A stretch of DNA of 64,000 nt from Fusobacterium mortiferum ATCC 9817 (lineage in GTDB: Bacteria > Fusobacteriota > Fusobacteriia > Fusobacteriales > Fusobacteriaceae). The stretch spans positions 1 through 64,000 of the forward strand of contig NZ_GL987993.1 of NCBI RefSeq assembly GCF_000158195.2, in the 5' to 3' direction. The position numbers and the translations under genes are program-made. Under the pieces are notes generated by a model. The model worked only from the letters and a program-made list of their open reading frames with translations. It was not told where the DNA came from and did no database searches. This document shows, piece after piece, positions 33,905 through 41,521 of this stretch (positions within the stretch are counted from its first letter, which is position 1; every line of letters begins with the position of its first letter).

Positions 33905-34087
33905 ATGGGAAAAGTATTGGATATGGTAATCAAATTTGTAAAGTATTTTATCTGTAAATGGTTTGCAACAAGAGTAATAGAAAGGATAGTGATACTATTA
34001 CTAGAGGAACTAGTAAAAAGAACAGATAGTAAGCTAGATGACAGAATCTATCAAGCAGTATTTGAAGAAGTAGAAAAGGAGGTATAG
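33905..34087 (+). CDS. small amphipathic protein of the phage-like island
   Basis: A 60-residue protein with a hydrophobic/aromatic N-terminal half (IKFVKYFICKWFATRVIERIVILLLEEL) and an acidic C-terminus. It looks like a membrane-associated or amphipathic helix protein. No family recognised. GGAGAGGAGGGAGAG gives a strong ribosome site. It heads a run of small genes ending at 34744, possibly lysis accessories. Confidence 0.65.
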   Translation: MGKVLDMVIKFVKYFICKWFATRVIERIVILLLEELVKRTDSKLDDRIYQAVFEEVEKEV

Positions 34088-34128
34088 AAAAATAAAGTAA
34101 CAGAGTGAATAAAAAAAGGAGGTTTAAA

Positions 34129-34194
34129 ATGAAAAAGCATAGCTATATAAAGTATATGATGTGGATAGGAAAAAGAGCAAATGAATGGGGGTAA
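34129..34194 (+). CDS. 21-residue basic peptide ORF
   Basis: A short ORF with an excellent AAAGGAGG ribosome site 7 nt before the ATG. The peptide is basic and aromatic (MKKHSYIKYMMWIGKRANEWG minus the last residue is its core) and its stop lies 2 nt before the next start. It may be a real small protein or a translational coupler for the holin-like gene. Confidence 0.5.
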   Translation: MKKHSYIKYMMWIGKRANEWG

Positions 34195-34196
34195 AT

Positions 34197-34415
34197 ATGG
34201 AGTATATAAAAATAATTAGTGGAGTTTTAGCAATATTTATAGGTTATCACAAATTTATACTTTCTCTGCTAGATAGAAAGATAGACAAGGAGATCTGGGA
34301 GAGGGAGAAAAAACTTTTAGAAAGAATAGAGAAGGAAAATAGAAAAAATCTTGTAGAAGGACTTAGAAGAATAGAAGAAAGAATAACAAGAATTGAAGAA
34401 AAGTTGATGAGATAA
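34197..34415 (+). CDS. XhlA/holin-like membrane protein
   Basis: A 72-residue protein with one N-terminal membrane helix (about residues 4-26) and a highly charged coiled-coil tail (KLLERIEKEN, RRIEERITRIEEKLM). Phage XhlA-type proteins, which act with holin and endolysin, combine a coiled coil and one membrane segment, though usually in the opposite order. The ATG at 34197 follows GGGGGT by 4 nt. Close to the endolysin gene, so a lysis function is plausible. Confidence 0.6.
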   Translation: MEYIKIISGVLAIFIGYHKFILSLLDRKIDKEIWEREKKLLERIEKENRKNLVEGLRRIEERITRIEEKLMR

Positions 34416-34438
34416 AATAATAGGAGGGGTTTAGAACT

Positions 34439-34744
34439 ATGGATAATAAAAATAAAAGAAGTGGAAGAAAAACAGGAAAAATAACAGTAGGAATGAATCA
34501 TGAGGAGTATATTTTCTATAAACTATCTAGACTCTCAAAGGTAGATAAAAAATTAGCTAGAGCTATGGTAAGAGATTTAGGGGTATGGACTAGCCCTAAA
34601 AAAGCAGCTGCATATTTAACAAAGTATGTGTCAACAATATATGAGAAAATAAATTCTAAAGAGATTTTTGCTAAAAAGGTTGGGAATAAATATTTGATAC
34701 TGACAGAGAGTTTGATATTACTTTTAGAAGGGTTAGATAATTAG
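34439..34744 (+). CDS. small basic protein of unknown function
   Basis: A 101-residue protein with a strongly basic start (KNKRSGRKTGK) and a helical middle (KVDKKLARAMVRDLGVWTSPKKAAAYL). The basic tail might bind nucleic acid. No family recognised. AGGAGGGG precedes the ATG. Last gene of the island, followed by a double hairpin terminator. Confidence 0.7.
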   Translation: MDNKNKRSGRKTGKITVGMNHEEYIFYKLSRLSKVDKKLARAMVRDLGVWTSPKKAAAYLTKYVSTIYEKINSKEIFAKKVGNKYLILTESLILLLEGLDN

Positions 34745-34748
34745 AAAA

Positions 34749-34819
34749 GCTATCCAAATATCTTAGGATAGCCAATGGAAAAGGTAGTTAAAGTTTTGAC
34801 GGACTGACTACCTTTTTTT
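34749..34819 (+). terminator. double-hairpin terminator closing the island
   Basis: First hairpin GCTATCC / GGATAGC (34749-34772), then AAAGGTAGT / ACTACCTTT (34780-34815) followed by a T-run. The second is a good intrinsic terminator. Confidence 0.8.
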
Positions 34820-34870
34820 ATTAAGTACGCCTTTTAGCAAAAAAACGCACTACTAATTTTACAAAACAAA

Positions 34871-34898
34871 GTATCTTCTAATTTAAAGATACCCTTTT
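34871..34898 (+). terminator. terminator-like hairpin inside the inverted-repeat segment
   Basis: GTATCTT pairs with AAGATAC around an 8-nt loop, then CCTTTTT. It could stop + strand read-through from the island into the autotransporter gene. Confidence 0.5.
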
Positions 34899-34914
34899 TA
34901 TTAATAAAAGTCAA
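34886..34914 (-). promoter_or_regulatory. promoter inside the inverted-repeat segment, facing away from the autotransporter
   Basis: On the minus strand TTGACT and TATCTT stand exactly 17 bp apart. Inversion of the segment would turn it towards the autotransporter gene, with a start about 80 bp before the ATG. The -10 box shares bases with the hairpin at 34871-34892. Confidence 0.45.
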
Positions 34915-35018
34915 TAGTTTTTCCATTTTATTTATAAAAATTAAGAGAATTTTTATAGATAAAAAAACTCGTTTTTGCTAAAAGAAGTACTTTTTATATC
35001 TTAAGGAGGGAGTTTATT

Positions 35019-38000
35019 ATGAAAAGGGAATTAGAAAAGAGTTTAAAAAGATATTTAAAAAGAAAAGTTAGAATAACTTTAGGTTTTGTAACAGCTTTTG
35101 CTATTATGGGGAATGTGGGGCTTGCTTCTGAAGCTATAGAAGGGAGTCTTGACTGGAGTATGGAGAAAGCAAAAGAGTGGACAGAAGGATATGATGGTAG
35201 TAATAAAATAAAAGAAATAACGGGAGATAGAGTTTCAATATCAGAAGCAGGGGAGATAAAGTTAGATGGTATAGTATTAGTAACTGTTCCTCAAACAAAT
35301 ATCTCTAACAAAGTTTTAACTAATATTAATAATACAGCAGATTTATTAGATAAACATATTAATGGAAATACTGAGCTAGTAATAGGAAAAGATGCTGATG
35401 GAAATGAAATTGTTGGGTATAATGAAGGACTAGCTTTACAAAATAACGGAGAAGTAGTAGAACAAGATACAGGTTTTGAAATTTCTGGAGAGGGAAATAT
35501 ATTTGTAAATGATGGAGAGTTAAATAAATCTCAAAAATCACTAGAGGGAGCCACTATAGTTAATAAGGGAGAGATTACTTTTACTGGAGATGGCGGACAA
35601 AGTATAGGAAGTAATGGAGTAGGTTATAATTATGGAATAATAGCTAATGATGGAGTTAGTGGACAATATATATTAGGAACAGGATATAATTATGGAATAA
35701 TAGCCAATAGTGGAAATACAGGACAAAACATAGGAAGTAATGGAATAGGTTATAATTTTGGATTAATACATAATAAAGGAAATTATGGGCAAAATATAGG
35801 AAGTAATGGAGTAGGTTATAATTATGGAGTAATTATAAATACAAATAACAATAGTGCTCAAAGTATAATAGGAACAGGATATAATTATGGAATATTATCT
35901 GGCTTATATGGGCAATTTATATCAAAAGATACAACTACTAATACGTCAGGAATAGGATACAATTATGGAATTATTAATGTTAATACTAATGCTTCTGGTC
36001 AGTATATAGGAAAAGACAAAGGAGGAAAAGTTTATAATTATGGAATAATAAATAATAATGGTGGAACAGCTATTAATATATCTTCAGGAGAAGCGAGCAA
36101 TTATGGAGTAGTAAAAAATACAACAGGAGCAGTATTTAATGGTAAAGTTGATAACTATGGAATAGTTATCTATACTACTGCTAATCAAGGAGCTTTAGGA
36201 ACTGGTACAAATAAAGGAGTGGTTTTAGATAGTACTTACACTCTTGTTAGTGGAAAAAATGATGGTGTAATAGAATTATCATCAACTGGAAATATAAGTG
36301 GAGATAATGATAAAACTTATTATACAAAAGATAATACAATAGATTTTTCTCAAGACTTAACTGGAAATGTTTTAACAGCAGTTATAACTGGAGATGATGT
36401 AGCGTATAATTATAACGGTTCAGATGAATTAGTATTAAATGATAGTGTTGTAACAGGATATTTTACTGATGGTGGAAAGGGAACTTTATTAAATGTTTCA
36501 AATGATTTAGTATTGGTTAATAGTACAATAAATGCTGTAACAGATATTGAAAATAGAGATGATGTAACAGCAGTTAAACTAGATGGAGGAACTTTAACAC
36601 AAATAGGAGAGAGCCAAATAGTAGGAAAAGTTGAAGGAGAGGGAGGTATAAATTATCTAGCTTCTCAAAGTAAAGAGCAATCTATAAGTATAAATGGTGA
36701 AGTAACTCTTAGAAATGCTACTGCAGATGAAGTTATTAATTATGGAATAACTAATAATAAAACTGATATTAGTTTTAAAATTTTAGAAGCAGATAAACTT
36801 ACTTTAGATTTTACTGTTGAAGATAGTGAAAATGTAAATAAAATAGTTTTAGGGGATAATGTAGTGATAGGAGAAGCAACAACTACAACTCCTGTAATAG
36901 ATGGAAGTTCTTCAAGTGAAAAAATAAATTTAACTATCAATGATATTACTGGAATACATGGTGATATAACTCTTGGAAATAATGATGATACTCTAACTAT
37001 TGCTAAAAACTATGCATATGATGGAGTTATAGATTTAGGTAATGGAACTAATGATATTTTAAATTTAAGCCATTCAGATGAAGGAACTACTCATGTAAAA
37101 AATGAAGAAAATACTTTTAACTACAAAGTTCATAATGTAGAGGAAATAAATTTAACTGGTGGACACTGGCATATAGACAATACTAAAACAGAGATTACTG
37201 GAGATAAAGTTAATTTAAATATTTCTGGAGAGTTACACGTAGAAGTAAATAGTCTTGGAGCTGGAAAAGGTGTAGAAACTAGTATGGACGGAGTAGGTAA
37301 AGATGTAAATGATTTTACTGTATCAGCAGGAGAAGGAATAAAATTTGTAGTAGGAGATAATTTTAATGCTTTAGAGCCAAGCTACTCTTTTGAAACTGAA
37401 TATAAACTAGGGGCAGATACTGAAATTAAAGGAGCAGTTATCTTTGATACAAGTGCTTCTACAGTAACTGAAGATTCAGTAGGACATATTAATATTAGAG
37501 TAAAAGAAGCAGATGAATTAGGACTAGGGGATTATGCAGCTATCTATGATACTGTAATTAAAAATCTAAGTGAAAATGATGCACTAAGAAATGCTATAAA
37601 CTATCAAGATGGAGGACAGTTCCAAGATATGATTAAAAATACTGACTTCCAAGCTTCTGCTTTCTATACAACAGGATATGCAGTAACTAAAGATGTAACA
37701 GATATGTATATGGATACAGTAGAAAGCTTTGGTAGAAAAGCTGGAGCTGGAGAATGGTTAGCATTTGGTAAATATTTAAGCTCTGATACAGAGTTTGATG
37801 GTGGTAGTTCATCAAGAGGATATGATGGAGATATTACAGGAACTGTTGGAATGGTAGAGTATGGAGTAAACGATACTACATCTTATGGAGTAGTATTTGG
37901 AAAAGGAGATACTGAGATAGATATTACTGGTGGTGGAAAACTAGATGGAGATAACACATATATTGGTGGTTATGTAAAACATACAACAGAGGGTGGAATA

Positions 38001-38582
38001 GAATTACTAGGAAATATTGGATTTACTAAGAGTGATTTAGATGCTAAGTTCTCTACACATGATACAGTAGGTGGAGTAAATTATAATATTATCTCTGATG
38101 GAAGTTCTGATGCTGATGCAATAACTCTATCATTAAAAGCTAAGAAACCATATAGTATAAGTGAAACTTTAAGAGTAGAGCCAATGTTAGGAGCTAGATA
38201 TACTCTTATCAATCAAGATGCAGTAGAAAGTAGTGATAGAAACTTTAGAATAGATGAGAGAGATGTAACTGTATTAGAAGGAATGGCAGGAGCAGACTTA
38301 GTAAAAGATTTCTCTGTGGCTAATGGAAAACTTTCACTTAAGACAGGAGTAGAGGTATCACTTCTAAGTGTAAGTGATTCTGATGATGCTAGATATACAT
38401 TATATGGAAATGAAATAGCATTAGTAAACGAAGAAGAGATAGCAGATAGTAAAGTTTCAGCTCATGTAGGATTTGGTTATGAGCATGAAAATGGAGTAGG
38501 AGTAGATGCTAGATACAAATTTATCTGGACAGATAAAGGAGATAGTAATAGAGCAGAAGTAGGATTATCATATAGATTCTAA
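35019..38582 (+). CDS. autotransporter (type Va) with repeat-rich passenger
   Basis: A 1187-residue outer-membrane autotransporter. The leader (residues 1-36) is long and basic (MKRELEKSLKRYLKRKV) before a hydrophobic core, as in known fusobacterial autotransporters. The passenger has degenerate repeats from about 190 to 390 built on G-Y-N-Y-G-I-I and then Asn/Asp/Thr-rich beta-helix-like sequence. From about residue 905 (SFGRKAGAGEWLAFGKYL) a beta-barrel domain runs to a terminal SYRF. No protease motif seen; adhesion is a guess. AAGGAGGG precedes the ATG. Upstream lies an inverted-repeat segment that may switch expression. Confidence 0.92.
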   Translation: MKRELEKSLKRYLKRKVRITLGFVTAFAIMGNVGLASEAIEGSLDWSMEKAKEWTEGYDGSNKIKEITGDRVSISEAGEIKLDGIVLVTVPQTNISNKVLTNINNTADLLDKHINGNTELVIGKDADGNEIVGYNEGLALQNNGEVVEQDTGFEISGEGNIFVNDGELNKSQKSLEGATIVNKGEITFTGDGGQSIGSNGVGYNYGIIANDGVSGQYILGTGYNYGIIANSGNTGQNIGSNGIGYNFGLIHNKGNYGQNIGSNGVGYNYGVIINTNNNSAQSIIGTGYNYGILSGLYGQFISKDTTTNTSGIGYNYGIINVNTNASGQYIGKDKGGKVYNYGIINNNGGTAINISSGEASNYGVVKNTTGAVFNGKVDNYGIVIYTTANQGALGTGTNKGVVLDSTYTLVSGKNDGVIELSSTGNISGDNDKTYYTKDNTIDFSQDLTGNVLTAVITGDDVAYNYNGSDELVLNDSVVTGYFTDGGKGTLLNVSNDLVLVNSTINAVTDIENRDDVTAVKLDGGTLTQIGESQIVGKVEGEGGINYLASQSKEQSISINGEVTLRNATADEVINYGITNNKTDISFKILEADKLTLDFTVEDSENVNKIVLGDNVVIGEATTTTPVIDGSSSSEKINLTINDITGIHGDITLGNNDDTLTIAKNYAYDGVIDLGNGTNDILNLSHSDEGTTHVKNEENTFNYKVHNVEEINLTGGHWHIDNTKTEITGDKVNLNISGELHVEVNSLGAGKGVETSMDGVGKDVNDFTVSAGEGIKFVVGDNFNALEPSYSFETEYKLGADTEIKGAVIFDTSASTVTEDSVGHINIRVKEADELGLGDYAAIYDTVIKNLSENDALRNAINYQDGGQFQDMIKNTDFQASAFYTTGYAVTKDVTDMYMDTVESFGRKAGAGEWLAFGKYLSSDTEFDGGSSSRGYDGDITGTVGMVEYGVNDTTSYGVVFGKGDTEIDITGGGKLDGDNTYIGGYVKHTTEGGIELLGNIGFTKSDLDAKFSTHDTVGGVNYNIISDGSSDADAITLSLKAKKPYSISETLRVEPMLGARYTLINQDAVESSDRNFRIDERDVTVLEGMAGADLVKDFSVANGKLSLKTGVEVSLLSVSDSDDARYTLYGNEIALVNEEEIADSKVSAHVGFGYEHENGVGVDARYKFIWTDKGDSNRAEVGLSYRF
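35590..36170 (+). repeat. degenerate tandem repeats in the autotransporter passenger
   Basis: About nine units of roughly 18-25 codons, each centred on GYNYGII or a variant, alternating with GQNIGSNG or GQYI blocks. Two near-identical DNA units (GGAAGTAATGGAGTAGG) recur at about 35608 and 35799. Such repeats favour length change by recombination. Confidence 0.8.
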
Positions 38583-38623
38583 TATATAAAATAGCCTTTT
38601 CATAAAATGTAACTCATAAAAAT

Positions 38624-38667
38624 AAGGAATAGATGGTAAGCCATAAAACACTTATCATCTATTTCTT
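38624..38667 (+). terminator. terminator of the autotransporter gene
   Basis: A 17-bp stem with two G-U pairs (arms 38624-38640 and 38651-38667) and a 10-nt loop. The T-run is interrupted (TTTCTTTAT). Confidence 0.7.
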
Positions 38668-38695
38668 TATATGGAGAAATAGTGGTATTGTAATA

Positions 38696-39058
38696 ATGGT
38701 AAGAATGGAAAAAACATATATAAGAAAGAGGGAAAAGAAATATGCAATATATAGTTTATTTGATAAGAAGAGATTAACGAAATATTATGATAATATAGAA
38801 GAATTAGAAGAAAATGTATATATTGCTAAAGATGAAAAAACTGGGAAATTTGCATTTTTAAGTTCAAGATTTTCTACAAAAACTGAATATAAAGAGATAA
38901 TTAAGGTATTAGATACAGAGATTAATGAGTATCTTTATATAGGAATTGTAGCTGAAGAGGAAAGAACAGATATTTTAACCAAGATAGATAAAATAAATAT
39001 AAAAGAGTTAAGTGAAAAAGAATATAATAAAATAATTAATTTACTTCCAAAAAATTAA
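38696..39058 (+). CDS. hypothetical protein
   Basis: About 120 residues, rich in Lys, Glu and Tyr, with no signal peptide or membrane segment if the start is here. I recognise no family. The open frame extends to 38633, but that part lies in the terminator of the previous gene. ATGs at 38696 and 38705 are both possible and neither has a good ribosome site. A terminator follows at once. Coding status is moderately likely. Confidence 0.6.
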   Translation: MVRMEKTYIRKREKKYAIYSLFDKKRLTKYYDNIEELEENVYIAKDEKTGKFAFLSSRFSTKTEYKEIIKVLDTEINEYLYIGIVAEEERTDILTKIDKINIKELSEKEYNKIINLLPKN

Positions 39059-39062
39059 GAAG

Positions 39063-39123
39063 AAAAAGGATTTTAGTCTAAGATGTTGTTATCAAAAAGC
39101 ATCGAGATTAGAATCCTTTTTTT
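39063..39123 (+). terminator. terminator after the hypothetical gene
   Basis: AAAAAGGATTTTAGTC pairs with GATTAGAATCCTTTTT with two G-U pairs; an inner ATG/CAT helix and T-run complete it. Confidence 0.8.
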
Positions 39124-39141
39124 GAAAATATAAAACGCAAT

Positions 39142-39153
39142 TAGTGTACACTA
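39142..39153. promoter_or_regulatory. 12-bp palindrome upstream of the rbs promoter
   Basis: TAGTGTACACTA is a perfect palindrome 22 bp before the -35 box. It may bind a regulator, perhaps a catabolite activator; identity unknown. Confidence 0.4.
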
Positions 39154-39175
39154 TATAAAAATAATACATAAAGTC

Positions 39176-39204
39176 TTGACAAAAAACAATTCATAAGGTA
39201 ATAT
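39176..39204 (+). promoter_or_regulatory. promoter of the ribose operon
   Basis: A consensus TTGACA and TAATAT exactly 17 bp apart; start expected near 39211. Confidence 0.8.
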
Positions 39205-39209
39205 TCTAT

Positions 39210-39223
39210 TGTAAACGGTTACA
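39210..39223. promoter_or_regulatory. LacI-family operator overlapping the rbs start site
   Basis: TGTAAACGGTTACA is a near-palindrome with the central CG typical of LacI/RbsR/CcpA sites. Its position at the transcription start fits repression by the RbsR encoded directly downstream. Confidence 0.75.
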
Positions 39224-39238
39224 TAAAATGGTGATAAT

Positions 39239-40195
39239 ATGAAAATGAAAGATATAGCTAAGGAATTGGGATTATCAATAGCAACAGTTTCTCGTGTAGT
39301 AAATGGACATACTAATGTAAATGAAGAAACAAAAAAGAGAGTACAGGAATTTATAGAGAAAAAAAATTATACTCCTAATGTGATAGCACAGAATCTATCT
39401 AAAATGGAAAATAAGACAATAGCTCTTTTAGTTCCAAATATCAGCAATCCATTTTTTGCTACCCTTACAAATTATATTTGTAAAAATTTCAATAGAGGTG
39501 GGTATCAAATAGCTTTATACAATACAGTGGAGAGTTTGGAGCAGGAAAAAGAAGCTATAAAAAATATTTTAGGTCATAGAATAGCAGGAGTAATAGCCAT
39601 CCTAATTAATGGAGATTATGAAGAAAATCCCCTAACACCTCTTTTAAAACAGAAAATACAAGTATATTTAGTGGATAGAGAGTTTGAGGATTCTAAGCTT
39701 CCTGGGGTATTTATAGATAACTATATTGGAGCTTACAAGCTTACAAAGGAATTATTAGAAAGAGGACATAGAGATATAGCTCTAATAACAGGTAATTTAG
39801 ATTTTCTAAATGCTAGAGAGAGAATGAGAGGATATATAGAAGCTCATAATGATATGGGAGTAGAGGTAAAAGAGAAAAATATTTATGAGGGAGATTATCT
39901 TTTTGAAAGTGGATATATAGCTGGGAAAAAGATTTTAGATAGCTCAGTAACTGCTGTCTTTTCATCTAATAACCTAATGTTATACGGAGTATTGAAAGCA
40001 TTGAAAGAAAAAGATAAGGAGTTAGAACTAGCTTGCTTTGAAAAAACAGAGTTTTTAGAGCTGTTAGATAGAAATATTCTTTCTTGTTCAATTCCATTGG
40101 AGATAATGGGAGAAAAAATTTATCAGTTGTTTGTTAATAAAGAGAAGAGAAAAAAAATACATATAGAACCTTTGTTAGAAAAGAGAGGAGAGTAA
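39239..40195 (+). CDS. rbsR: LacI-family repressor, probable ribose operon regulator
   Basis: A 318-residue LacI-type repressor. The N-terminal helix-turn-helix reads MKDIAKELGLSIATVSRVVNGH, then a hinge helix (TPNVIAQNLS) and a periplasmic-binding-like core starting KTIALLVPNISNPFFATL. Being first in an operon with rbsK-D-A-C-B, it most likely responds to ribose and represses at the operator overlapping its own start. Two ATGs (39239 and 39245) are possible; the ribosome site is weak, which would keep repressor levels low. It abuts rbsK. Confidence 0.88.
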   Translation: MKMKDIAKELGLSIATVSRVVNGHTNVNEETKKRVQEFIEKKNYTPNVIAQNLSKMENKTIALLVPNISNPFFATLTNYICKNFNRGGYQIALYNTVESLEQEKEAIKNILGHRIAGVIAILINGDYEENPLTPLLKQKIQVYLVDREFEDSKLPGVFIDNYIGAYKLTKELLERGHRDIALITGNLDFLNARERMRGYIEAHNDMGVEVKEKNIYEGDYLFESGYIAGKKILDSSVTAVFSSNNLMLYGVLKALKEKDKELELACFEKTEFLELLDRNILSCSIPLEIMGEKIYQLFVNKEKRKKIHIEPLLEKRGE

Positions 40196-41119
40196 ATGAA
40201 AAAAGTAGTTGTAGTTGGAAGTATAAATATGGACTTAGTAACTAGATGTAAAAGAGCTCCTAAAGGAGGAGAGACACTTTTTGGAGAGGAGTTTTTCCAA
40301 GTGCCTGGTGGAAAAGGAGCTAACCAAGCAGTGGCTATTGGAAAACTAGGTACAGAGGTTACAATGCTTGGGAAAGTGGGAAAGGATTCCTTTGGAAAAG
40401 ATTTAATCAACTCTATGAAAGAGAGTGGAGTAGATGCTAGATATATTGAAGAGGGAGAAAAATCTACAGGAATAGCTAAGATAATAGTAGAGGAGAACGG
40501 ACAGAATAGAATCTTAGTTGTAGCAGGTGCTAATAGTGAAGTAGATAAAGCCTATATAGATAGATACCTAGATGTTATAAAAGAGTGTGATATTGTAGTA
40601 GCTCAGTTAGAGATACCAGTAGAAATAGTAGCTTATGCTCTAGCAAAGGCAAAGGAATTTGGAAAGATGACTATTTTAAATCCAGCTCCAGCAAGAGAGT
40701 TAGATGATGAGATAATAAAAAATAGCGATTTAATCATTCCAAATGAGAGTGAATTGGCTCTAATAACAGGAATGCCAACAGAAACAGAAGAGGAGATAAA
40801 AAAAGCTGGAGAAAAACTTTTAGATATGGGAGTTTCTAACCTTATAGTTACTTTAGGAAGTAAAGGTTCTCTTCACTTAAATAGAGAAGTATGTGAGTTT
40901 CATTCAGCTTACAAGGTAAAAGCAATAGATACTACAGCTGCTGGAGATAGCTTTATAGGTGGGCTAGTAAGAGAGTTAAAAGACAATAATGTAGGAGAAG
41001 CAATAGAGTTTGCTACAAAGGTATCTGCAATAGCAGTAACTAGAAAAGGTGCACAAACATCAATACCAACAATAGAAGAAGTAGAAAATTTTGAGGGGGT
41101 AAAAAATGAAGAGAAGTAG
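40196..41119 (+). CDS. rbsK: ribokinase
   Basis: PfkB-family kinase of 307 residues phosphorylating D-ribose at O5. VVGSINMDLV and PGGKGANQAVA are the sugar-binding N-terminal blocks. DTTAAGDSFIGG near 245-256 carries the catalytic Asp251 and anion hole. AGAGGAGAG precedes the ATG, which follows the rbsR stop directly. The last 14 nt overlap rbsD. Confidence 0.95.
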   Translation: MKKVVVVGSINMDLVTRCKRAPKGGETLFGEEFFQVPGGKGANQAVAIGKLGTEVTMLGKVGKDSFGKDLINSMKESGVDARYIEEGEKSTGIAKIIVEENGQNRILVVAGANSEVDKAYIDRYLDVIKECDIVVAQLEIPVEIVAYALAKAKEFGKMTILNPAPARELDDEIIKNSDLIIPNESELALITGMPTETEEEIKKAGEKLLDMGVSNLIVTLGSKGSLHLNREVCEFHSAYKVKAIDTTAAGDSFIGGLVRELKDNNVGEAIEFATKVSAIAVTRKGAQTSIPTIEEVENFEGVKNEEK

Positions 41120-41513
41120 ACTACTAAACAGTGAATTATCTTATGAAATAGCAAAAATAGGGCATACAGCTCATATTACACTTTGTGATGCTGGACTTCC
41201 AATACCTAATGGAGTAAAGAGAATTGATTTAGCGGTAGAAGCTGGGTTACCATCTTTTATCAGTGTGTTAAAGCCAATACTAAGTGAGATGCAAGTAGAG
41301 GAGATAGTTTTAGCAGAAGAGATAAAAGAAAAAAATCCTGTTATGCTAGAAAAAATTTTAAAAAGCTTTGAAGAGGTTGGAATGAATCCTAATATAATTT
41401 GGGTAAAACATGAAGAGTTTAAAAAGATTACAAGAGAGAGTGAGGCAATAGTAAGAACTGGAGAGTGTTCTCCATATGCAAATGTTATCTTAAAATCTGG
41501 GGTAGTTTTTTAG
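41106..41513 (+). CDS. rbsD: D-ribose pyranase
   Basis: A 135-residue RbsD, which interconverts the pyranose and furanose forms of ribose so that ribokinase can use it. [29 protein letters not shown] is the signature, with catalytic His20. [13 protein letters not shown] near the end contacts the sugar. GAGGGGG gives the ribosome site inside rbsK. Confidence 0.96.
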   Translation: MKRSRLLNSELSYEIAKIGHTAHITLCDAGLPIPNGVKRIDLAVEAGLPSFISVLKPILSEMQVEEIVLAEEIKEKNPVMLEKILKSFEEVGMNPNIIWVKHEEFKKITRESEAIVRTGECSPYANVILKSGVVF

Positions 41514-41521
41514 GAGAAAAT

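Larger units (their letters stand above)
34823..34992. repeat. 170-bp segment bounded by inverted repeats, possible invertible promoter or MITE
   Basis: The left end AAGTAC-GC-CTTTTAGC-(A7)CG is mirrored at 34970-34992 as CG(T5)GCTAAAAG-AA-GTACTT: 21 matching positions with a 2-nt mismatch and a 2-nt length difference. The 122 bp between hold an A/T hairpin (34933-34957), a terminator-like hairpin (34871-34892) and a minus-strand promoter. The right end lies 26 bp before the autotransporter start codon. No good + strand promoter is visible for that gene in the present orientation. Confidence 0.65.
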
